A DNA stretch of 64,000 nucleotides from Caldilineaceae bacterium (GCA_022842065.1 JALHQH010000003.1:124001-188000), one strand, 5' to 3'. Shown: positions 8,633 to 18,097, numbered from the stretch's first letter. The notes: a model not told the origin generated them from the sequence alone. A program made the numbers and translations.

Positions 8633-9170
8633 TCCGTTAAATTCTCTTTCGCTGACATTGGTACAGGCAAAGTGCCTATACTTCAATAAAAATGGGGGAG
8701 TTACCCCACGAGTTTCCCGTAATTGTTCTCAACAGTCTACATCCCACAGGTCGCAGCCTAAAGTAGCTTGCGATGGATGTACAGCAAGCCGCTATAATAG
8801 GTAGCGATGTGTGTGTGTCAAGCATAAGTTCAGTGGGTTGCAGCAGAGATACTTATGACAGGATGGATAGACCAAGATGGGCAGATAGTGGCCAATAAGC
8901 CAACACCCTGCAATTAGGGCGATACTTTACAACATCCAATCCGCAGATGCAAATCACTACACTGGTTTTAATTAATACATTGCAACTTTCATGGCTCAAA
9001 GAGCGATCAAGCCTCACCAAAGCGTTCACTCCTGACGAAGCGGTGCGTCCTATCGGTTTCGCGACTACTTTTTGCATTACGACTGTGTTGCAGTTAGCCA
9101 GCGATGACACCACCTGATGGATAGAAACACCGGATCAGCCACAAAGTTGCGGGCAGTGACAAAAATTAAT
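8633..9170. other. Intergenic region without a supported gene
   Basis: About 540 bases between the desaturase start and the end of the SRPBCC gene. Short frames exist, but none has a ribosome site, plausible composition or a recognisable product. A TATAAT at about 8793 with TTGCGA 19 bases upstream could be a plus-strand promoter but leads to no gene. Confidence 0.5.
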
Positions 9171-9767
9171 TTATGGCGCTCGGCGCAGCACAGAGCGCAC
9201 CCAAGGCCCGATCTGCTGCGGGGTGGGTCCTGGTGGTGGGGCAATCTGCGCCCGCGCCGCATCATCTGGCGCCCGTCGCCGCGCGATTTCCAGGCGCAGA
9301 CTCTCCTCGCCTTTGCGCATGGCCCAATGGTGATTGGCCGCAAAGATGGGCTTGAAGAGAAAAGAGAGCGAGCGGAGGAGTGGTTTACGGGCGCGGATCT
9401 GCCAATCATAGGTAATCTCTACCCATGCGCCGGCTTGATGGGGGTCCGCCGGCGTGGCGGATGCTTGGGTCAACGTCCAGATGCCGCGGCCCACAAAATC
9501 ACCGTCGGCGGTAAGGACAATGCGGCCGACGCTGATCTCAGTGACAAGAAAGCGCCAACGTAACGTATAGGGCAGCCAACCCTTGGTGTAAAGTTCGATT
9601 TCGCGCCCGATGCCATTTTCGTTGCCAGGCGCCAGCTCTTTTACCTCAAGGTAAACGGCGGGCCACCAGCGGGGTAGCCCGAGCACATCACCCAACACGG
9701 CAACGACCTCGTCCATCGTTGCCTGTACGCGCCACTGGGTAATAAAATGATAATCATTGATCGACAT
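9171..9767 (-). CDS. SRPBCC (START-like) domain protein
   Basis: A 198-residue protein with the helix-grip pattern of polyketide cyclase/START-like proteins: a first strand INDYHFITQWRVQATMDEVV, a helix near LGDVLGLPRWWPAVY, and strands ending in WVEITYDWQIRARKPLLRS. The fold binds hydrophobic ligands in a cavity; the ligand is unknown. The open frame extends to 9971, but the extra N-terminus is low quality, and the ATG at 9767 has AGGAG thirteen bases upstream. The C-terminal 35 residues are basic and proline-rich and probably disordered. No operon partner is evident. Confidence 0.75.
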   Translation of the reverse strand: MSINDYHFITQWRVQATMDEVVAVLGDVLGLPRWWPAVYLEVKELAPGNENGIGREIELYTKGWLPYTLRWRFLVTEISVGRIVLTADGDFVGRGIWTLTQASATPADPHQAGAWVEITYDWQIRARKPLLRSLSFLFKPIFAANHHWAMRKGEESLRLEIARRRAPDDAARAQIAPPPGPTPQQIGPWVRSVLRRAP

Positions 9768-9859
9768 ATTCGTGCTATCGCTCCTGTTGTCTCTGTTTAT
9801 GTCCCAAATCGTAACAAATGAATTTCGGCTCTTCAGGAATGCAGGGGGTTGACATAGAT

Positions 9860-9922
9860 CCTTCCTGGAAGAGGCGCAACCATGCTGCGCAGACCAGCAA
9901 ATTGCTGCCTCTTCCAGGAAGG
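9860..9922. repeat. 16-bp inverted repeat in divergent promoter region
   Basis: Arms 9860-9875 and 9907-9922 are perfect reverse complements 31 bases apart. They lie between divergent genes (SRPBCC on minus, phosphatase on plus). This could be a leader hairpin or a mobile hairpin; the spacing is too wide for a simple operator. Confidence 0.5.
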
Positions 9923-10054
9923 GTAACCCCATCAGATTCAGTAGAACCTCAATTTTTAGCAGCGGGTTCACAGCGTGCCCTACAGCAGCGCTGACATGCT
10001 ATGCTATACTTTGGGCAATCGGGCGTAATGGGGAAGGATGTAGGGGGTAAATCG

Positions 10055-11137
10055 ATGCCAAACGGGAAACTTGCCATCATCATGTTGATGGCCATCTTGC
10101 TGATCAACGGCTGTACCGTTGACGATGCGCTAGTTACCGCCCCGGCGCCCCCCGCGCTCCTCACCACGATTGCGTTCGGCTCTTGCGCCAACCAGAGTAA
10201 GCCGCAGCCGATCTGGACAGCGGTCAACGCGACCCAACCGGACCTCTTTATCTTCCTGGGTGATAACATCTACGCGGATACTGATGATATGGCCATGATG
10301 CGCGCCCGCTATGCACTGTTGGGGGCACAGCCGGGCTATCAACAGCTGCGCCGGCAAAGTTCGGTGATCGCCACCTGGGATGACCATGATTATGGCCGCA
10401 ATGATGCGGGGGCCGAGTATGCACCAAAAGCGACCGCCAAACAGATCTTTCTCGACTTTTTTGGTGAGCCGGCCAATAGTGAACGGCGCTTGCAGGATGG
10501 TGGCATTTATACCGCTTACACCTATGGTCCCCCTGGGCAACGCGTGCAGGTCATTCTACTCGACACCCGCTGGGATCGCTCACCGTTGACTCGTGTGCCG
10601 GAAGCGGAAGCCGCCGCGCTGCGCCGGGAAAGTCGTGGTCCATACCTGCCCACGACTGATCCCAACGCGCAGTTGCTGGGTGCGGCGCAGTGGCAGTGGC
10701 TGGAAACCCAGTTACGCGCACCGGCTGATCTACGGCTGATCGCCACCAGCATCCCCTTGTTGCGCAGTGGCACCGGTTGGGAAACGTGGAGCAATTTTCC
10801 CGCTGAACAGCAGCGGTTGATCGACCTGATCACAACCACACACGCCAATGGCGTGCTCTTCCTCACCGGCGATACCCACCACGCCCAATTTTCGCTGCGG
10901 ACCGAGGGGGTGCCCTACCCGTTCTGGGAAGTCAATTCTAGCGGTCTTACCGAAAATGTCACTGCCGTTGCCCCCGACGCCAGCCTGATCGGCGATGTCT
11001 ATCTCGAAGACAACTATGGGTTGCTACACATCGACTGGGAAGCACCTGATCCAGTCATTGCGATGACCATTCACGACGTGAGTAATACGGTCGTTCTGCA
11101 ACAACAGCTTGAACTGAGCGAGTTGCAGATGGAATAA
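10055..11137 (+). CDS. PhoD-like alkaline phosphatase lipoprotein
   Basis: A 360-residue metallophosphatase of the PhoD/DUF7800 type, probably hydrolysing phosphate esters outside the cell. The lipobox LLINGC puts the lipidated Cys at residue 20. Conserved metal-binding blocks follow in order: [38 protein letters not shown] and [11 protein letters not shown]. The start at 10055 is chosen because AGGGGGT lies six bases upstream and it gives a clean signal peptide; earlier in-frame ATGs at 10001 and 10028 do not. No Pho box or transporter is adjacent. Surface phosphatase is well supported; the substrate is open. Confidence 0.87.
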   Translation: MPNGKLAIIMLMAILLINGCTVDDALVTAPAPPALLTTIAFGSCANQSKPQPIWTAVNATQPDLFIFLGDNIYADTDDMAMMRARYALLGAQPGYQQLRRQSSVIATWDDHDYGRNDAGAEYAPKATAKQIFLDFFGEPANSERRLQDGGIYTAYTYGPPGQRVQVILLDTRWDRSPLTRVPEAEAAALRRESRGPYLPTTDPNAQLLGAAQWQWLETQLRAPADLRLIATSIPLLRSGTGWETWSNFPAEQQRLIDLITTTHANGVLFLTGDTHHAQFSLRTEGVPYPFWEVNSSGLTENVTAVAPDASLIGDVYLEDNYGLLHIDWEAPDPVIAMTIHDVSNTVVLQQQLELSELQME

Positions 11138-11198
11138 TCGGTGGCTGCGCTTAGCTGTGCCACTAACCAACTAACAGCAATGCCAAATTTGGAACCGT

Positions 11199-11267
11199 GT
11201 AGTGCGCATCCTCAGATGCGAACGGTCGCGCACCAAGATGGGCTGCGCATCTGGGGATGCGCACTAC
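11199..11267. terminator. Inverted repeat between convergent phosphatase and NUDIX genes
   Basis: Arms 11199-11220 and 11246-11267 pair over 22 bases with one mismatch. They sit in the 166-base convergent gap after the phosphatase (ends 11137) and the NUDIX gene (ends 11304). The position fits a bidirectional terminator, without a T tract. Confidence 0.55.
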
Positions 11268-11303
11268 GCTGGTGTCAATTTCTAACTTGGAATTGCTGAC
11301 CAA

Positions 11304-11888
11304 CTAACCAACTGTCTCCCCATTTCCCAGGAGGGTGCGCAGATCAAAGACATGCGCCAGGGCAAGGAGGGCTAGTGAATGGCGAAACGCGCCGCTACGA
11401 ATCTCCGCGCCAACCTGCGCCGGAGTCAAGGTGGCAACCACAATATCTTCCCCCTCTTCAAAAGTTGGATCGCCACTAGGCAGCGCGTTGCGCGCCAGCC
11501 ACTGGTGACAACGATTGGTCAAAAAGGCCGGGTTCGTATCCACCGCGCCGAGATAGTGCCAATCGGTGCTGGTATAACCCGTCTCCTCGAAAAGCTCGCG
11601 TTGGGCGGCGGCCCCATGCTCCTCGCCGGGATCGACCAACCCGCCGGGGATCTCGGTGGAGACCCTGGCCACGCCAAAACGATATTGGCGCACAACAACG
11701 ACCTGCTCATCGGGTGTGATGGCCACAATGTTGACCCAATCGCCGCTTTCAATCACCAATGCTTTACGTTCCGCCCCATTGCGCGGGTTACGCAGTTGGT
11801 CATAGCGAACCTGCATCCCGAGCGGTAGCGTGGGGCCGGCTGCTTCACTCAGTTTTAACCAGGGGCGGGGGGATGATTGTTCACGCAA
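11304..11888 (-). CDS. NUDIX hydrolase, ADP-ribose pyrophosphatase-like
   Basis: A 194-residue NUDIX enzyme with a complete Nudix box: GGLVDPGEE, then RELFEETGY, matching G-x5-E-x7-RE-U-x-EE-x-G-U. The upstream strands VNIVAITPDEQVVVVRQYRFG and the EIPGG entry resemble ADP-ribose or sugar-nucleotide pyrophosphatases, which clear ADP-ribose to AMP and ribose 5-phosphate. The start is TTG at 11888, with AAAGGA seven bases upstream and no better in-frame start. It stands alone between hairpin-rich gaps. Exact substrate is not resolved by sequence. Confidence 0.85.
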   Translation of the reverse strand: MREQSSPRPWLKLSEAAGPTLPLGMQVRYDQLRNPRNGAERKALVIESGDWVNIVAITPDEQVVVVRQYRFGVARVSTEIPGGLVDPGEEHGAAAQRELFEETGYTSTDWHYLGAVDTNPAFLTNRCHQWLARNALPSGDPTFEEGEDIVVATLTPAQVGAEIRSGAFRHSLALLALAHVFDLRTLLGNGETVG

Positions 11889-11904
11889 GGCGTTGTCCTT
11901 TCAA

Positions 11905-11994
11905 GCCGAGGGTTAAAACCCTCGGCTACCATCGGCCGTCACTCCGTGACTGATATGTCGTGCGGCAGGGATTTGGCAATCCCTGCCGCACGAC
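11905..11994. repeat. Two adjacent hairpins; first block also occurs near 36.8 kb
   Basis: A 10-bp hairpin (11905-11914 with 11917-11926) is followed by a 17-bp perfect hairpin with a four-base loop (11957-11973 with 11978-11994). Bases 11906-11951 recur at 36784-36829 with two differences over 46 bases, so the first part belongs to a dispersed repeat family. It lies between the aldo/keto reductase end and the NUDIX start. Confidence 0.6.
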
Positions 11995-12041
11995 GTATTA
12001 GTCATCAAGACTTCGCCAACAATGTATGCGTCTTGGTCGCA

Positions 12042-13031
12042 TCAAACCGCCTGTGCGGCGTCAATATAGGTCGGCACATCCTCTTCGGCAAAGATGCGGT
12101 CGATTTCGGCCCGGTCTGCGGCAGAAAGTTTCCAGTCGGCAGCGGCGACATTTTCCTGCAACTCGTGCTCGTTGCGCATCCCCACCAGGGCCACTGAAAC
12201 GGCCGCATTGCCCAGCACCCACGCAATGGCCAACTGCGCCACCGACTTGTCATAGCGCGCGGCCAGTGCTTTCAGCCGGTTGGTGACACGAATCTCCTTC
12301 AAGAATTGCTCACGCTGGAAGAGTGGCAACCCAAAGGCCCCACCCTTGCTACGCCAATCCCATTCGACAAAACTGGTCTCCGGCGTAAACGCGCCGGTGA
12401 GCAGCCCAAAGCCGAGGGTGCCATAGGCCATATAGCCAATGCCATTTGCCTGGCAATAGGGTAAAACTTCCTTTTCCATGCGGCGGTCAAAAAGGTGGTA
12501 GCCAACCTGATTGGCGGTTAACTGGCCATGTTGCTGACATTCTGCCATCATCGCCACCGTAAAATTAGAGACGCCATAGTGCCGGATCTTGCCGTCCGCC
12601 TTGAGTTTTTCCAGGGCACGCATGGGTTCTTCAAAACGGGTGTGGTGATCCGGCCAGTGAATCAGCATGAGGTCGATCACATCGGTATTCAGCCGTTGGA
12701 GACACCCTTCCGTGCGCTTGATCACATAACTATAGCGTGAACTGCGCCCAATGTTATTGTTCTCTTCATCGTAGACAAAACCAACTTTGGTGACCAGCAC
12801 AATCTCCTTGCGCCGGTTGCCCAGCGCTTTGGCGAGCAACGCTTCCGAGTGATAGGGGCCGTAAACTTCGGCGGTATCAAAAAGGGTAATGCCGTGATCG
12901 ATGGCGGCACTGACCGCGCGATTAGCTTCACTGACATCAATCGCGCCATATTGATTGGTACTCAGTTCCCAGGTGCCAAAGCCGATCGCCGAGCAGGTCA
13001 GATCGGTGTTGCCAAAACGTCGTTGTTCCAT
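12042..13031 (-). CDS. Aldo/keto reductase
   Basis: A 329-residue AKR-superfamily TIM barrel that reduces carbonyls with NADPH. The catalytic tetrad is visible: the Asp and Tyr in LFDTAEVYGPYHSE, Lys in VLVTKVGF and His in LMLIHWPDH. The C-terminal cofactor region has VALVGMRNEHELQENV. The start is ATG at 13031, with GGAGGA four bases upstream; the GTG four codons earlier falls inside the ribosome site. The sequence resembles general sugar or quinone-type AKRs of the YghZ/Kvbeta kind. Substrate is unknown. It is apparently monocistronic. Confidence 0.87.
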   Translation of the reverse strand: MEQRRFGNTDLTCSAIGFGTWELSTNQYGAIDVSEANRAVSAAIDHGITLFDTAEVYGPYHSEALLAKALGNRRKEIVLVTKVGFVYDEENNNIGRSSRYSYVIKRTEGCLQRLNTDVIDLMLIHWPDHHTRFEEPMRALEKLKADGKIRHYGVSNFTVAMMAECQQHGQLTANQVGYHLFDRRMEKEVLPYCQANGIGYMAYGTLGFGLLTGAFTPETSFVEWDWRSKGGAFGLPLFQREQFLKEIRVTNRLKALAARYDKSVAQLAIAWVLGNAAVSVALVGMRNEHELQENVAAADWKLSAADRAEIDRIFAEEDVPTYIDAAQAV

Positions 13032-13085
13032 GGGTTCCTCCACAGTAGGCAGTCTATTGTTGGGTATAGCGCCCCTTATTTTCGA

Positions 13086-13757
13086 CTAATTATTGGCGAT
13101 TGTCAACACACTTTCTACTGTTTCACTGTCTACTGTTTCACTGTCCACTGTCTCTGGCTGCGGTTGCCGCCACCAGCGGATCGCCAGCAGCAAGCCACCA
13201 GCAAAGATCGCGATACCCACCAACAAGCCACTCAGGTCGCTGATCAGCTGGCTGATATATTCCCACGAACCGCCAAAGAAATAGCCTAACCCGCCATAGA
13301 GCGCCACCCAGATCAGCTCGCCGGCCAGATCATAGCCAAAGAAGGCCCAGGCCGAGAAGCCACTGGCACCAGTGACCAGGTTAATCGGAATCGCGAGCGG
13401 GGTGAGCAGCCAGCGGGTGAGAAAGACGGCGATCCCGCCGCGGCGTTGGAGCGTTGTTTCGGCATTGCGCCAGGCCGCGGTCTCACCAAAGCGCCGTCGA
13501 ATATAGTCGCCGGCAAAACGCCCCATGCCATAGCTGGCCATATCGCCGGCCACGGCACCGATCAACGCCAGCGGAAAGGCTAGATAGGGACTAAAGACCC
13601 CCTGTTGGACGAAGGCACCACTGGCGATTAGAAAGACCGAGCCGGGTAATGGTAGCCCCAACGCGCCGACAAAGAGCACTAATGCCAATAACGAGGGGCC
13701 ATAGGAGATAAAAGCTGTCAGCAGTTGATCCGTCAGTTGGGTAAGATCAATGCTCAT
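13086..13757 (-). CDS. DedA/VTT-domain membrane protein
   Basis: A 223-residue DedA-family protein with four to five membrane helices. Family signatures include FVGALGLPLPGSVFLIASGA, GAVAGDMASYGMGRFAG and FLTRWLLTPLAIPINLVTGASG. DedA proteins move undecaprenyl phosphate or phospholipids between leaflets and support membrane potential. The C-terminus carries three near-identical ETVDS-type pentapeptides encoded by a 15-bp tandem repeat at about 13105-13155. The start overlaps the stop of the upstream IRPWM-motif gene (ATGA), so the two are coupled and may work together. The family is secure; the transported lipid is not known. Confidence 0.88.
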   Translation of the reverse strand: MSIDLTQLTDQLLTAFISYGPSLLALVLFVGALGLPLPGSVFLIASGAFVQQGVFSPYLAFPLALIGAVAGDMASYGMGRFAGDYIRRRFGETAAWRNAETTLQRRGGIAVFLTRWLLTPLAIPINLVTGASGFSAWAFFGYDLAGELIWVALYGGLGYFFGGSWEYISQLISDLSGLLVGIAIFAGGLLLAIRWWRQPQPETVDSETVDSETVESVLTIANN

Positions 13758-14455
13758 TGCCCCTCCTCATAAGACGCCACGGCGGCAGCCACGGCGTCAA
13801 TCAACGCTTTCATATCACCCGGATAGTCCTGGTCATCAACTAGAAAGTCAAGCGGTTTATACTCGTTGTCAAGCTGGACCAGGTTGACCTGCTCGAAGAT
13901 ATAGGTTATTGGCACGCCGGTACTATTGGCGATATAGGCAATGCTCATCCACGGGCGAATATCGCGTAGCCCCGGCGCAACCGGGTTTTCGCGATAGGCA
14001 AGGATGATCGTCTGCAAACGTGCCATCACCTGATCATCACCCTCTCTGGGATCTTTGTCCGGCACGAGTTTGCGGGCTAAGTCGAAGATCGAATCGCCAC
14101 GTGGGCCAGGTCGATCGGTGAAAGGAATCCCCAATTGATCGTAGATATATTCTTCCGGCACGGCATAGGCGACCGCGATATAGCGCACAGTCATCCACGG
14201 GCGAATCGCTGCCACACTGGCGCTGCCATCCAGCAACCCTTGTTCCCGGGCATAGGTGAATTCACGATAGGAACGCAGCGTTCGTTGCCCATAGCGGACG
14301 ATGATCACCAAGCCGACCAGGAGCAGCAAGATGGCCCAGAAACGGGGGTTGCGCCAGAAGGCCAGCCGGCGCTTGGGTGGTGAGGCAGCTGGGCGCGCCG
14401 GTTGCCCAGGGACAGGTTGCGGTTCAGTTGATAAAGGTAAAGATGATTCAGACAT
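13754..14455 (-). CDS. Single-pass membrane protein with duplicated IRPWM motif, unknown function
   Basis: A 233-residue protein with a proline-rich cytoplasmic N-terminus, one membrane helix (about 38-54) and an extracytoplasmic part with two copies of one motif: IRPWMTVRYIAVAYAVPEEY at about 84-103 and IRPWMSIAYIANSTGVPITY at about 166-185, each continuing into a Y-I-hydrophobic helix. I recognise no named domain. The spacing (basic-PWM, YIA, G/A-VP, YI-x-Q) recalls LysM-like or DNA-binding helix-turn-helix tandem units. It is coupled to DedA, so a role at the envelope with lipid-carrier recycling is possible but unproved. Confidence 0.75.
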   Translation of the reverse strand: MSESSLPLSTEPQPVPGQPARPAASPPKRRLAFWRNPRFWAILLLLVGLVIIVRYGQRTLRSYREFTYAREQGLLDGSASVAAIRPWMTVRYIAVAYAVPEEYIYDQLGIPFTDRPGPRGDSIFDLARKLVPDKDPREGDDQVMARLQTIILAYRENPVAPGLRDIRPWMSIAYIANSTGVPITYIFEQVNLVQLDNEYKPLDFLVDDQDYPGDMKALIDAVAAAVASYEEGQ

Positions 14456-14867
14456 GGTGGGGTATCCTTGCGGTGAACGTTACGCACTTTGAACGGACAG
14501 GTTGACTGACCTTTACACCAGAATGGTGAGCTATTTGCAAAGCGCACAAACGTAAGATAAAGCAAAATGTGCTTGCGATAGCCTTCTATTGTACTGTGTA
14601 CAGGGTGCTTGCGTGAAATCTGCCGGTGCAACAGCAATCCAGCATGGCATCCGGAGCGCAGGCTACGACATAGTATCGCAGAAAGATGTGGAGACAGATT
14701 TAAGCAAATGTCAAGAAATACTGGAGATTGAGTCTAGCGCACGCACGCTTAAAAGCCTGAAGAGGGTTTGCCGCTGCCCGCTAGATGGGCTATCATAAAT
14801 GGTAAATCGCTTAGTTCCCACATTGATTAGACTGACAATTCGATTGCTGACCAGGAGGCATTTCCCT
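14456..14867. other. Divergent intergenic region
   Basis: About 410 bases between the IRPWM-motif gene (minus) and the DUF362 gene (plus). It presumably holds both promoters. I see no gene, no strong palindrome and no repeat shared with other gaps. The only clear signal is the AGGAGG ribosome site at its right end. Confidence 0.5.
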
Positions 14868-16118
14868 ATGACAAACCCGGAATCACCCTATAAAGTGCGT
14901 GCCGTCCAGTGTGACTATCGCACACAGGAAGCCGGCATTTATGAAGCACTGAAACGAGCCACCGAACCGTTGACCGATACGTGGACACGGCTGCGCAAGG
15001 CCAAGCGCATTGGCATCAAGTTTAACCATGACAAAGAGATCAAAAATCGCATCTACTTTGAAGGCCACCTGCAACAGTTGGTGAGCCACAAGGTGGCCCG
15101 TGCCTTCTTGCGCCTCTTGCGCGAAAAGACCGATGCGCAGTTGGTGGCCCCCGATGTCAGCTTCTATACCATGTATCACGAAGGCACCACGCTCGCCCAG
15201 ACCGTCACCTTTGCCGAGATCTTCAAAGAGTTTGGGGTGGAGTATATCAATGGCATTGAGCCGCCACACAAAACCGTCAGTGTGCCCGGCGGTGGGCAGA
15301 TGTTTAAGGAATATGTGTTACCCGCGGGGGCCGTCGATGTGGATGAGTTTATTTCGGTCGCCAAGCTCAAGAACCATGCCTTTATGGGGGTTACCCTCTC
15401 GCTAAAAAATCTCTTTGGCCTGATGGTGGGCGAACCGGATGGCAAGACCCGTACCTATTACCATCACCTCGTGCGCATGCCCTATATGTTGGCCGATCTG
15501 GGCCGCATCTTTGATCCGGCGCTCTGCGTGATTGATGGCTTAATCGGTCAGGCCGGCATGGAATGGGGCCGCGGCAAAGGGGATGGACCAGGGCGGATCT
15601 GCAATACCTTGATCGCCGGCAATCACACCATCGCTACCGACGCCTGTGCCGCGCACCTCATGGGCCATGATCCGCAGAGCGATTGGTTGACCCAACCCTT
15701 TGTGCGCGACCGCAACTCGCTGCGCGTTGCCGCCGAAGGGGGCTTTGGAACGGTCAACCTGGACGAAATCGACTTTCAGAGCGAAGTGACCGCTCCCGTC
15801 GGCCAGTTCTATTCGGTCCAGACCGACCCCACCGAAATCAACGTTAGCTGGCGCCGGACCACCGCGGAACAAGCGCTATACTATGTTGATCACCAGAAAG
15901 AGCTGGTCGACAAATATGCCGGTGAATATGTCCTGCTGCAAGAGGGCGAAGTCAAGTGGCATGATCCCGTCAGCGACCTGCGCGTCAGTCGCCGCGTCCT
16001 TTCGGGCAACAAACCCGAACAGGCGATGTGGATGAAATATGTGGATCCGGAAGAACGCGAAGGCGAGCACTATGAGGTCTACGACTATGCCCTGAAGCAG
16101 GTGGCAGCGCTGGCATAA
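14868..16118 (+). CDS. DUF362 domain-containing protein
   Basis: A 416-residue DUF362 protein. Characteristic stretches are RIGIKFNHDKEIKN at the N-terminus, the ISVAKLKNHAFMGVTLSLKN core followed by LFGLMVG, and the later LCVIDGLIGQAGMEWGRG and LIAGNHTIATDACAAHLMG. DUF362 proteins are often linked with ferredoxin-like or metal-centre chemistry, but this one has no four-cysteine cluster. The open frame begins at 14799; the ATG at 14868 is chosen for the AGGAGG eleven bases upstream. It is monocistronic, followed by a strong terminator. Biochemical function is unknown. Confidence 0.85.
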   Translation: MTNPESPYKVRAVQCDYRTQEAGIYEALKRATEPLTDTWTRLRKAKRIGIKFNHDKEIKNRIYFEGHLQQLVSHKVARAFLRLLREKTDAQLVAPDVSFYTMYHEGTTLAQTVTFAEIFKEFGVEYINGIEPPHKTVSVPGGGQMFKEYVLPAGAVDVDEFISVAKLKNHAFMGVTLSLKNLFGLMVGEPDGKTRTYYHHLVRMPYMLADLGRIFDPALCVIDGLIGQAGMEWGRGKGDGPGRICNTLIAGNHTIATDACAAHLMGHDPQSDWLTQPFVRDRNSLRVAAEGGFGTVNLDEIDFQSEVTAPVGQFYSVQTDPTEINVSWRRTTAEQALYYVDHQKELVDKYAGEYVLLQEGEVKWHDPVSDLRVSRRVLSGNKPEQAMWMKYVDPEEREGEHYEVYDYALKQVAALA

Positions 16119-16171
16119 GTGATCAACGAAGACGACACAGTTTGCCACCGCTGGCTAGGGTGCGCTGCCAC

Positions 16172-16223
16172 AAAATAAGCAGAGGGCACAGGGCTTTCAC
16201 GCCTTGTGCCCTCTGCTTATTTT
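16172..16223. terminator. Bidirectional terminator between DUF362 gene and trmFO
   Basis: Arms 16172-16190 and 16205-16223 are 19-bp perfect reverse complements with A/T-rich outer ends, giving a T-rich tract on either strand. The hairpin sits between two convergent genes and is the clearest classical intrinsic terminator in the first third of the window. Confidence 0.85.
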
Positions 16224-16244
16224 AGCTGACGATCTTTCTCACCC

Positions 16245-17729
16245 TCAGGCCAAAACCGTGGCAGGTTCAATCAAGGACTGGTGCTCGACAAAATTCGCCT
16301 GCTGGAGATAATCATGCAACGCATTTTGGGCGCGTTGGGCATAGGCGGTATACCGTTTCTGCTTGTTGCGGATTGGCTCGGCCAGGTCGGGCAACAGCCC
16401 CATCGCCGCCTTCATCGGTTGAAAATTCTGCGGATCGGCGTGGGTAATATAGTGCAGCAAAGCGCCGATCATGGTGTCGCGCGGCAGGGTCAGCAGTGAC
16501 TCCCCCTGGAGCTGCCGGGCCAGATTGATACCTGCGATCAGCCCGCCCATGGTGCTGCCGACATAACCTTCCGTCCCACTAATCTGGCCGGCGAAAAAGA
16601 GATCTGGCCGGGCGCGGAATTGGAGGGTCGGGTGAAGTAGTGTCGGGCTATTGATGAAGGTATTACGGTGCATTTGCCCCATGCGCACAAATTCGGCTTC
16701 CTGTAAACCGGGAATCAAGCGCAAGACCGCCTCTTGTTCACCCCACCGAATATTCGTCTGAAAACCGACCATGTTGTAAAGCGTCGCCGCCACATTATCC
16801 TGGCGCAGTTGCACCGCGGCATAGGGTCGTCGCCCGGTACGCGGGTCGGTCAGGCCAACCGGACGCATGGGGCCAAAAGCCAACGATTTGAGGCCGCGGC
16901 CCGCCAACACTTCAATGGGCATACAGCCTTCGAAATAGCGTTCCAACTCTTTCTCGAAGGCCTTCGGTGCAATCTTCGGCGCGGCCACGACCGCTTCGAC
17001 AAAAGTTTCGTACTCGGCCTTGTTAAATGGACAGTTGATGTAATCACCCTCGCTCCACTCCTCGGCGGTCGGCACGCCACAGGCGGGGCTTTCGTCGTCC
17101 GCCACGCCACTTGTTTCGTCCGGTTCGATGTCGGTCGCAGTTGCCTCAGCAACCACAGGCGCGGGCAGATTGCTGTTACGGCCGTAACGACTCTGGCGGA
17201 AGGCAATCGTCATGTCGATGCTCTCGGCAGTGACAATCGGGGCCATGGCATCATAAAAGTAGAGATAGCGCTGCCCCGTCAGCGTTTGAATCTGCTCGGT
17301 CAACGCGCTGCTGGTGAGGGGACCAGTCGCCACGATGGTGGGACCGCTGGGGATCGTGGTGACTTCCTCACGCAGCACGGTGATGAGCGGATGGCTGCTC
17401 ATGCGCGCCGTCACATCCGCGGCAAATTCATCACGGCTCACGGCCAGCGCGCTGCCGGCCGGCAAGGCATGGCGAAAGGCCGTTTCAATGATCATACTGC
17501 CCATCGCTAACATCTCATTTTTGAGGATGCCCAAGGCCCGATCAGGCATGGTGCTGCCCATGGAGTTACTACAGACCAACTCGGCCAGGCGATCAGTCAC
17601 ATGCGCCTCGGTCGGACGCTGGGGCCGCATTTCGTAGAGACGCACCCGGATCCCGCGGCTCGCAAGCTGCCAGGCGGCTTCACAGCCGGCCAACCCACCA
17701 CCGATAATCGTCACGATTGGTTCTTGCAA
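16245..17729 (-). CDS. trmFO: Methylenetetrahydrofolate--tRNA-(uracil-5-)-methyltransferase TrmFO
   Basis: A flavoenzyme that makes 5-methyluridine at position 54 of the tRNA T-loop using methylene-tetrahydrofolate. The FAD fold opens [18 protein letters not shown]; the active-site cysteine regions [10 protein letters not shown] (C53) and [11 protein letters not shown] (C233) are both present, and the C-terminal FAD site has [19 protein letters not shown]. At 494 residues it is about 45 longer than usual; the excess is an acidic, low-complexity insertion at about 185-227, just before the second cysteine. The TTG start at 17729 has GGGAG six bases upstream. It appears monocistronic. Confidence 0.93.
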   Translation of the reverse strand: MQEPIVTIIGGGLAGCEAAWQLASRGIRVRLYEMRPQRPTEAHVTDRLAELVCSNSMGSTMPDRALGILKNEMLAMGSMIIETAFRHALPAGSALAVSRDEFAADVTARMSSHPLITVLREEVTTIPSGPTIVATGPLTSSALTEQIQTLTGQRYLYFYDAMAPIVTAESIDMTIAFRQSRYGRNSNLPAPVVAEATATDIEPDETSGVADDESPACGVPTAEEWSEGDYINCPFNKAEYETFVEAVVAAPKIAPKAFEKELERYFEGCMPIEVLAGRGLKSLAFGPMRPVGLTDPRTGRRPYAAVQLRQDNVAATLYNMVGFQTNIRWGEQEAVLRLIPGLQEAEFVRMGQMHRNTFINSPTLLHPTLQFRARPDLFFAGQISGTEGYVGSTMGGLIAGINLARQLQGESLLTLPRDTMIGALLHYITHADPQNFQPMKAAMGLLPDLAEPIRNKQKRYTAYAQRAQNALHDYLQQANFVEHQSLIEPATVLA

Positions 17730-17918
17730 AATAATCTCCCTATCCCAACCCTATCCACCAAGACAGACGAAAACACAAAAAAGATGAAGCAGACGGTTGT
17801 TTTATCTGTTAGCACGCAAGCGTAGCAGCGGCTTTTACCGAATCCGCAACAAAGACGAACAACGCGGCAGGTTATTGTAACAAAGTGATGATCGGTCGTC
17901 AATCTAGCGGAGCAATAG

Positions 17919-18040
17919 GGGTGCGTCCCAATTTTGGGGTAAACGTCCCCGGCACAGGCGAGGAAATGGTGCGCAGACGAACCAATTTTTCGCCTGTGCC
18001 GGGGACGTCGTGCGACTGGCCCCTTTCTTGGGACGCACCC
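17919..18040 (+). mobile_element. MITE-like element B, copy 1, with 13-bp inverted ends and 9-bp target duplication
   Basis: A 122-bp non-coding element. Its ends, gggtgcgtcccaa and ttgggacgcaccc, are exact inverted repeats. It is flanked on both sides by the same nine bases, gagcaatag (17910-17918 and 18041-18049), as left by transposition. An internal imperfect palindrome built on cgtccccggcacaggcg fills most of it. A second copy in the same orientation is at 45394-45514. It lies between trmFO and the sirtuin gene. Confidence 0.85.
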
Positions 18041-18097
18041 GAGCAATAGACAGCCGCCCGAGTTTACCCGCAATGGCGACCATGCTATACTGCGGGC

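Noticed and set aside
7859..8689. A 276-residue plus-strand frame opposite the desaturase
   Set aside because: The opposite strand carries all three histidine boxes; this frame is low-complexity, rich in rare residues and has no signal for translation.
8853..9113. An 86-residue minus-strand frame in the gap after the desaturase
   Set aside because: No ribosome site, unlikely composition and no recognisable pattern.
16734..17510. A 258-residue plus-strand frame opposite trmFO
   Set aside because: Antisense to a well-conserved flavoenzyme; no domain pattern or ribosome site.
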